From Gammaproteobacteria bacterium (GTDB lineage: Bacteria > Pseudomonadota > Gammaproteobacteria > UBA9214): 18,091 nt of DNA. Location of the stretch: assembly GCA_029864225.1 (NCBI GenBank), contig JAOTTU010000023.1, positions 1-18,091 of the forward strand, read 5' to 3'. The notes beneath the pieces are model-generated. The model did not search any database, was not told the DNA's origin, and was given only the letters and a program-made list of their open reading frames with translations. Of this stretch, positions 13,882 to 18,091 are shown one piece after another (the stretch's first letter is position 1; every line of letters starts with the position of its first letter). The position numbers and the translations under genes are program-made.

Positions 13882-15319
13882 CTCGATTCAGGCTCCATTC
13901 ATGGACCGGCTGACCCCCTTCCTGGCGCTGGTAATAGGCCTCGGTCAGCGCCTCCATACCGACCCCGTGGCGGGCCACATAGGCACGTTGCCAGGCCGTC
14001 CCGGTCTGGGTGCTGCGTACCCGCGCCGCGATGATGGCGAGGTATTTGTCGATATCTATCACATCGATCTCCAGCGTCTCCAACCCGCGCCGTGCCAGCG
14101 GCAGCAGCTGCTCCAGGATCAGGGAGCGGATCGGCCCCTTTTTGCCATCCAGCCAGATTACCGGTGCCTCCAGGCTGTGGCGTGCGGCGGTATAGAAATT
14201 GTCGCGCGCCCGGTCGAAGGGAAGCTGCTGCTCCGGGGGGATCTCGGCGTCGATCAGCGCCTGGCTCAGCCCGAAAAAGAACGCGGCGTTGGCAATCAGG
14301 TCTACCACGCTCGGCCCACCGGGCACGACGCGGTGTTCGATGCGTAGGTGTGGTATCCCGTCGTAATCGAAACCGATCAGGGGACGGTTCCAACGCCAGA
14401 TAGTCCCGTTGTGCAGGCGCAGGTGCGACATCTGCTCCAGCCCCTCGTTAAACGTCATGGGCAACAAGACGGGATAGTGTTGCTCGTTTTCCGTGAAACA
14501 CTCGAAGATCGAGTTGCGCACATAGCCAGAACCGAAGGTCACGCGCCGCATCGGACCGTGGCTGGCCCCGGCAAATCCACCCACGGAGACCGACTGCTCG
14601 AACAGTGGTATTCGGGTCTCGTCCCAGAGATCGTGACCGAACAGGTAGGGTGAGTTGGCCGCCAGCGCCACCATGGGTGCGGACAGGACCAGCGAGGCAT
14701 TGTAGGCGCGCAGGGCATGGCGCGGATGCACCTTGATGTGCAACTGGAAGGACGTGGTGGCCGATTCCAGCATGACGCTTTCATGCGCGGTCTTGAGGTG
14801 CTCGCGACCGTGAATATCGAGAGCCAGTGGTTTACCCTCGCGCAGCCGCAGCACCTGCTCGTTGAGGGCCCGGTAACGCTTCATGTCCGACATGTTGGCC
14901 TGGGTGAGCTCGGACTCCCGCACGGTGGGCAGGATACCAATCATCAACAGGCGCGTATCCAGCTCTGCCGCCACCCGCCGGCAGCGCTCCCAGGTCGAGC
15001 CCAGGCTGGCCTCGAAGCGGCTGAGTGCCGAACCCCACAGGTGCTGCGGGTAGTCATTCAGTTCCACGTTGAAGCGCGCCAGCTCGGGGACCACCATGGG
15101 GTTGTCGAGACGCGCCAGGAATTGCTCGTTGATGGCCGCCGGCCGGGCCGCACTGTCAATCAACCAGGCCTCCAGCTCAAATCCGCCCATGCGGTCACGC
15201 GGCGAGAAGATCCCCTGCCTGAACCACTCGCCTAACAGCGCAGTCTCAACCCGCAGCGCCTCGGCATACGCGCCGAAGTCCTCCGGGGTAAAATGCGACT
15301 CGCGTATTTCCTGGCCCAT
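13877..15319 (-). CDS. GCS2-family carboxylate-amine ligase (glutamate-cysteine ligase-like)
   Basis: This 480-residue protein belongs to the glutamine-synthetase-like amide-forming enzymes of the GCS2/YbdK type, which join a carboxylate to an amine using ATP. Metal-binding acidic residues are visible in GGFELEAWLID (Glu48, Glu50) and FNVELN (83-88). Later family features are TSFQLHIKVHP, LAANSPYLFGHDLW, a glycine-rich PGGPSVVDLIANAAF block and RIEHRVVP. It is about 100 residues longer than YbdK (about 370), with an N-terminal lead and a C-terminal helical extension. The true substrates are unknown. Being next to an M14 deacylase and a glycosyltransferase argues for a special metabolite rather than glutathione. 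The start ATG lies 41 bp after the murU stop; the ribosome site is weak. Confidence 0.85.
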   Translation of the reverse strand: MGQEIRESHFTPEDFGAYAEALRVETALLGEWFRQGIFSPRDRMGGFELEAWLIDSAARPAAINEQFLARLDNPMVVPELARFNVELNDYPQHLWGSALSRFEASLGSTWERCRRVAAELDTRLLMIGILPTVRESELTQANMSDMKRYRALNEQVLRLREGKPLALDIHGREHLKTAHESVMLESATTSFQLHIKVHPRHALRAYNASLVLSAPMVALAANSPYLFGHDLWDETRIPLFEQSVSVGGFAGASHGPMRRVTFGSGYVRNSIFECFTENEQHYPVLLPMTFNEGLEQMSHLRLHNGTIWRWNRPLIGFDYDGIPHLRIEHRVVPGGPSVVDLIANAAFFFGLSQALIDAEIPPEQQLPFDRARDNFYTAARHSLEAPVIWLDGKKGPIRSLILEQLLPLARRGLETLEIDVIDIDKYLAIIAARVRSTQTGTAWQRAYVARHGVGMEALTEAYYQRQEGGQPVHEWSLNRA

Positions 15320-15360
15320 ATGCGCTCAGCGATCTTGTGCAGTGAGTTTCTCGAGCGGCT

Positions 15361-16029
15361 TCACTGCCTGTTGATAACAACCTCGTTGACGGCCTCCAGC
15401 CGCTCTGGCGTCCCGATATCAAACCAGGTGCCGGTGTAGTGCTCGCCGCTGACCTGGCCTGCGTCCATGGCCTTGCGTAGTAACGGGGCCAGCGGGAAGA
15501 CCCCCGGCGTGCAGCCGGTAAACAGCTCCTTGCGGTATACGCCGATACCGCTGAAAGTCAGTCGCCAGGGCCCCTGCTGTGTGACCTGCCCGTCGGTCAA
15601 TACAAAATCGCCCCCTGCATGGTGCTCCGGGTTGTCGACCAGCACCAGGTGCGCCAACCCCCCGGGACTGGCTGGCAGGGTCGCAAACGGGAAATCGGTC
15701 CAGATATCGGTATTCACCACCAGGAAGGGTTCGTCCCCGAGCAACGGCAGGGCCTTATAAATCCCGCCACCGGTCTCCAGCGCCCCCTCGGGTTCAGCCG
15801 AATAATGGATGGCCACACCGTAGGCCCGGCCATCGCCCAGTGCCGCAACCAGCTGCTCACCGAGGTGAGCATGGTTGATCACCAGCTCCCGGATACCGGC
15901 CTGCGCCAGCCCGTGGATATGACGCTCGATGAGGGTCTGGCCACCGATGCGAAGCAAGGACTTGGGGGTACGGTCGGTGAGGGGACGCATCCGCTCACCG
16001 CGTCCGGCGGCAAGGATCATGGCTTTCAT
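15361..16029 (-). CDS. murU: N-acetylmuramate alpha-1-phosphate uridylyltransferase
   Basis: This 222-residue nucleotidyltransferase converts MurNAc-1-phosphate and UTP to UDP-MurNAc in the anabolic peptidoglycan-recycling bypass of Pseudomonas-type bacteria. The activation loop AAGRGERMRPLTDRTPKSLL (7-26) is the GxGxR...TPK signature. Asp108 in VVNTDIW binds metal. ALETGGGIYKALPLLGD, LAHLVLVDNPEHH, LTFSGIGVY and GEHYTGTWFDIGTPERL closely match Pseudomonas MurU. It is the first gene of the leftward run and is separated from amgK by an oppositely oriented OmpA-like gene. A different sugar-1-phosphate substrate is conceivable given its neighbours, but the close match and the presence of amgK favour MurU. 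Confidence 0.9.
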   Translation of the reverse strand: MKAMILAAGRGERMRPLTDRTPKSLLRIGGQTLIERHIHGLAQAGIRELVINHAHLGEQLVAALGDGRAYGVAIHYSAEPEGALETGGGIYKALPLLGDEPFLVVNTDIWTDFPFATLPASPGGLAHLVLVDNPEHHAGGDFVLTDGQVTQQGPWRLTFSGIGVYRKELFTGCTPGVFPLAPLLRKAMDAGQVSGEHYTGTWFDIGTPERLEAVNEVVINRQ

Positions 16030-16113
16030 TGACTGGCCCGTTTAGTGTTCCTGAAACCCGGCGAGTGTTAGCTGTGTCACACCCGCCCCATTGCAAGCAA
16101 GTGTAACATTAGC

Positions 16114-16143
16114 TTTATCCGGCGCCCGTACCGCTATTATAAT
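16114..16143 (+). promoter_or_regulatory. Candidate sigma-70 promoter for the OmpA-like lipoprotein gene
   Basis: A perfect -10, TATAAT (16138-16143), lies 18 bp after a weak -35-like TTTATC (16114-16119). Transcription would start about 35 bp before the ATG at 16185. The leftward murU promoter should lie in the same 155-bp divergent region but is not clear. Confidence 0.55.
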
Positions 16144-16184
16144 GCCGCCAGGTACATCATTTTTCTCTCAAGGAAAACCAGACC

Positions 16185-16859
16185 ATGAAATCTGCAAAGC
16201 TCATCAAGCACACGGCCCTCGCCACGATCATCACCGGACTCATCGGCTGCACCACCGTCAATCCCTATACCGGCGAACAACAGGTCAGCAAGGCCACCAA
16301 GGGCGCCGGCATCGGCGCCGTCGCCGGCGCCGTGGTCGGCGCCATCAGCGGCGATGACTCCAAGGAACGCCGCAAGCGCGCCCTGATCGGCGCCGGGGTC
16401 GGCGCACTGGGCGGTGGCGGCATCGGTTATTACATGGATGTCCAGGAGAAGAAGCTGCGCGACCAGCTTCAAGGCACCGGCGTGGGCGTCACCCGCATTG
16501 GCGATGAAATCATCCTGAATATGCCGGGCAACATCACCTTCGCGACCGACAGCGCCAACATCAACGCGAACTTTTACGATGTCCTCAACTCGGTGGCACT
16601 GGTACTGAAGGAATTCGAAAAGACCGTGATCATCGTGGCGGGACACACCGACAGCACCGGCGCGGACAGTTACAACCAGCAACTCTCCGAACGCCGCGCC
16701 GGCAGTGTGGCACAGTATCTGCGCAGCCAGGGCATCAGCGACATGAGGGTCATTGTTGAGGGCTACGGCGAATCACGCCCGATTGCCTCCAACGACACCG
16801 CCCAGGGCCGCCAGATGAACCGCCGCGTCGAACTGACCCTGTCACCGATCACCCAGTAG
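16185..16859 (+). CDS. OmpA-family peptidoglycan-binding lipoprotein with glycine zipper (YiaD-like)
   Basis: This 224-residue outer-membrane lipoprotein has a signal peptide ending in the lipobox LIGC, so Cys22 is lipidated. The +2 Thr is compatible with outer-membrane sorting. Residues about 39-82 form a glycine zipper (GAGIGAVAGAVVGAISG, then ALIGAGVGALGGGGIG). The C-terminal OmpA-like domain (about 110-224) contains ITFATDSANI, IIVAGHTDSTGADSYNQQLS, ERRAGSVAQYLRSQGI and GRQMNRRVEL, carrying the Asp and Arg that grip diaminopimelate in peptidoglycan. Order and length match YiaD-type proteins. The ribosome site AAGGA precedes the start. It lies between amgK and murU in the opposite orientation, so it is transcribed alone and ends at a strong terminator. 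Confidence 0.95.
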   Translation: MKSAKLIKHTALATIITGLIGCTTVNPYTGEQQVSKATKGAGIGAVAGAVVGAISGDDSKERRKRALIGAGVGALGGGGIGYYMDVQEKKLRDQLQGTGVGVTRIGDEIILNMPGNITFATDSANINANFYDVLNSVALVLKEFEKTVIIVAGHTDSTGADSYNQQLSERRAGSVAQYLRSQGISDMRVIVEGYGESRPIASNDTAQGRQMNRRVELTLSPITQ

Positions 16860-16880
16860 GATACAGACCGCAACACCAGG

Positions 16881-16933
16881 GGGTTGCCGGCAGGCGGGTA
16901 CCTGCCGATTCTGCCGGGAACCCTTATTTTTCT
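16881..16933 (+). terminator. Rho-independent terminator after the OmpA-like gene
   Basis: GGGTT (16881-16885) pairs with AACCC (16919-16923), and CCGGCAG (16887-16893) with CTGCCGG (16911-16917), around an inner GC-rich loop. The T-rich TTATTTTTCT follows. It is oriented to stop forward transcription before it enters the convergent amgK. Confidence 0.8.
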
Positions 16934-17023
16934 CCTGCCGCCCCACGGCTGGACAGCCTGCCGGCAGCATCCCGCCTGAACCCGTTTACGTTTTTTGCGT
17001 GCGCGGCAACCCCACGGCTGGAG

Positions 17024-18016
17024 CTAGTCGAACTGTTCGATGACGTCCTGCATAATGAATTCGCCCAGCCCCGTCAACTCCTCGTAGCGCGCGGCGACAT
17101 CGGTCACGTACCCCAGTGTGCGCGGGATATCGGCGAGATAGCCGGGCTTGCCATCACGGTGGTTGAGGCGGGTGAAGATACCAGCGGCCTTGAGATGGCG
17201 CTGCACACCCATCAGGTCAAACCAGCGCAGGAATTGCTGCGGATCTTTATGCTCTATGCGCAGAATGCCGGACTGCAGCGCCAGTTCCTGATAGCCCAGC
17301 GCCCAGTCCTCGACCCGTGCGCGCGGCCAGCTGATGTAACAGTCGCGCAACAATGACACCAGGTCATAGGTCACCGGACCGATCACGGCGTCCTGAAAGT
17401 CGAGGATGCCCGGGTTGTTCTGCCCGGTCACCATCAGGTTGCGCGAATGGTAGTCCCGGTGCACGCAAACCTGCGGTTGAACGAGGGCATTTTCTGCAAG
17501 CACTTCAAAGACACTGTCCAGCATTGCTGCCTGCGTGCCACTCAATGCAATACCCAGGTGCTCACCGATCAGCCAGTCCCTGAACAGGGCCAGCTCGCTC
17601 ATCAGCAGGGTGCGATCATAGTCGGGCAGCACACCCGCTGCCGGTGCGCAGGCCTGGAGGGTCGCCAGTGCGCCCAGGGCGTCGCCGTACAGGCGATCGA
17701 CACTTTCATCGTTCAATGCATCAAGGTAGAGCCGGCTACCCAGGTCCGACAGCAGCAGAAAGCCCTGTTCGAGGTCGTCGTCGATGATCTCCGGCACATT
17801 CAGACCGACGCCGTAGAACATGCGCGCCACCCGGATATAGGGACGGCTGTCCTCCTTGTCCGGCGGCGCATCCATGACAATAAAACTGGCGCCTTCATGG
17901 GCGACCCGGAAGTAACGGCGAAAACTGGCGTCTGCCGAGGCCGGGTTCAGGGTGTAATCCCTGAATGCGAGCTCGTCCTGAAGCCATTGTTTCAGGGCTT
18001 CGATTCGTTGGGGCAC
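17024..18016 (-). CDS. amgK: N-acetylmuramate/N-acetylglucosamine 1-kinase
   Basis: This 330-residue protein of the aminoglycoside-phosphotransferase (APH) kinase fold phosphorylates the anomeric hydroxyl of MurNAc (and GlcNAc), giving the MurU substrate. The N-lobe reads SADASFRRYFRV (about 27-38) and an IVMDAPP strand. The catalytic loop is VCVHRDYHSRNLMV (His186, Asp188, Asn193) and the metal-binding segment is GILDFQDAVIGPVTYDLVSL (Asp206, Asp209). This wording is that of AmgK/COG3178 proteins. The start is GTG at 18014-18016, giving MPQRIEALKQWL; the ribosome site is poor. It is on the same strand as murU but about 1 kb upstream, with a convergent gene between them. The 75 bp to its right hold only a possible outward promoter. 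Confidence 0.9.
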   Translation of the reverse strand: MPQRIEALKQWLQDELAFRDYTLNPASADASFRRYFRVAHEGASFIVMDAPPDKEDSRPYIRVARMFYGVGLNVPEIIDDDLEQGFLLLSDLGSRLYLDALNDESVDRLYGDALGALATLQACAPAAGVLPDYDRTLLMSELALFRDWLIGEHLGIALSGTQAAMLDSVFEVLAENALVQPQVCVHRDYHSRNLMVTGQNNPGILDFQDAVIGPVTYDLVSLLRDCYISWPRARVEDWALGYQELALQSGILRIEHKDPQQFLRWFDLMGVQRHLKAAGIFTRLNHRDGKPGYLADIPRTLGYVTDVAARYEELTGLGEFIMQDVIEQFD

Positions 18017-18091
18017 TGTGAAAAATCCATTGCTGATTGTCGGGGACTGGAACGCGCCATTATAGGCAGATGCACCCCCCGTGGGTACGGC
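18017..18091. other. Upstream end of amgK, window edge
   Basis: There is no gene in these 75 bp. CATTATAGG near 18058-18066 could be part of an outward (rightward) promoter. In Pseudomonas, lptD lies divergent from amgK, so a similar gene may begin just outside, but this is expectation, not observation. Confidence 0.3.

Noticed and set aside
16137..16682. 181-codon reverse ORF rich in Ala, Gly and Asp
   Set aside because: It is the antisense of the OmpA-like lipoprotein gene. Its composition comes from the glycine-zipper codons.
16941..17022. 13-bp direct repeat CCCCACGGCTGGA at 16941-16953 and 17010-17022
   Set aside because: It is short, lies within a GC-rich convergent intergenic region, and is not tied to any element. 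It may be a terminator by-product.

Overview
The window looks like a chromosomal segment of a gammaproteobacterium, probably a free-living or sulfur-oxidizer-like lineage near the Chromatiales. That placement is an inference from gene content, not a phylogeny. The supporting genes are a CpxR/CpxA-like pair with a divergent CpxP/Spy-like gene, the AmgK-MurU peptidoglycan-recycling pair, a FimX-like degenerate GGDEF/EAL protein, an AroF-type DAHP synthase and an Acr3/ArsC arsenic module. There is no phage, transposase gene or CRISPR array. Intergenic regions do hold REP-like hairpins, a tRNA 3'-end remnant and a gene remnant.

Layout, left to right. Positions 1-656 (-) carry arsC followed by the start of acr3, which runs off the left edge. 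A small basic protein of unknown function (895-1134, +) precedes aroF (1496-2551, +), which is followed by a BIME-like pair of hairpins. Next comes a secreted glycine-zipper protein (2900-3220, +) behind a perfect TGTGA-N6-TCACA (CRP/Vfr-type) site. A cold-shock protein gene (3735-3938, +) follows, with a probable long leader and a strong terminator. A tRNA-Met-like 3' fragment lies at 4083-4122. After it is an NYN-nuclease / OST-HTH (LOTUS) RNA-binding gene that is split by a -1 frame change (4469-5283, +).

Positions 5402-9025 form an envelope-stress locus. A periplasmic DYRxD-repeat protein and a Spy/CpxP-like protein are transcribed leftward, and cpxR-cpxA-like genes rightward. The control region between them carries four GTAAA-type half-sites at exact 10-bp intervals, which makes two abutting CpxR boxes. 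A FimX-like c-di-GMP receptor (9245-11413, +) follows, and then a C-terminal remnant of sufE (-).

The most novel part is 11687-16029 (-), a compact leftward gene run: murU (MurNAc-1-P uridylyltransferase), a GCS2-type carboxylate-amine ligase, an M14/AstE-like zinc peptidase or deacylase, and a GT-B glycosyltransferase. It combines a nucleotide-sugar step, an amide-forming step, an amide-cleaving step and a glycosyl-transfer step, and could make or remodel an undescribed peptidyl or amidated sugar metabolite or envelope component. An OmpA-type glycine-zipper lipoprotein gene (16185-16859, +) separates murU from amgK (17024-18016, -), whose product makes MurU's substrate.
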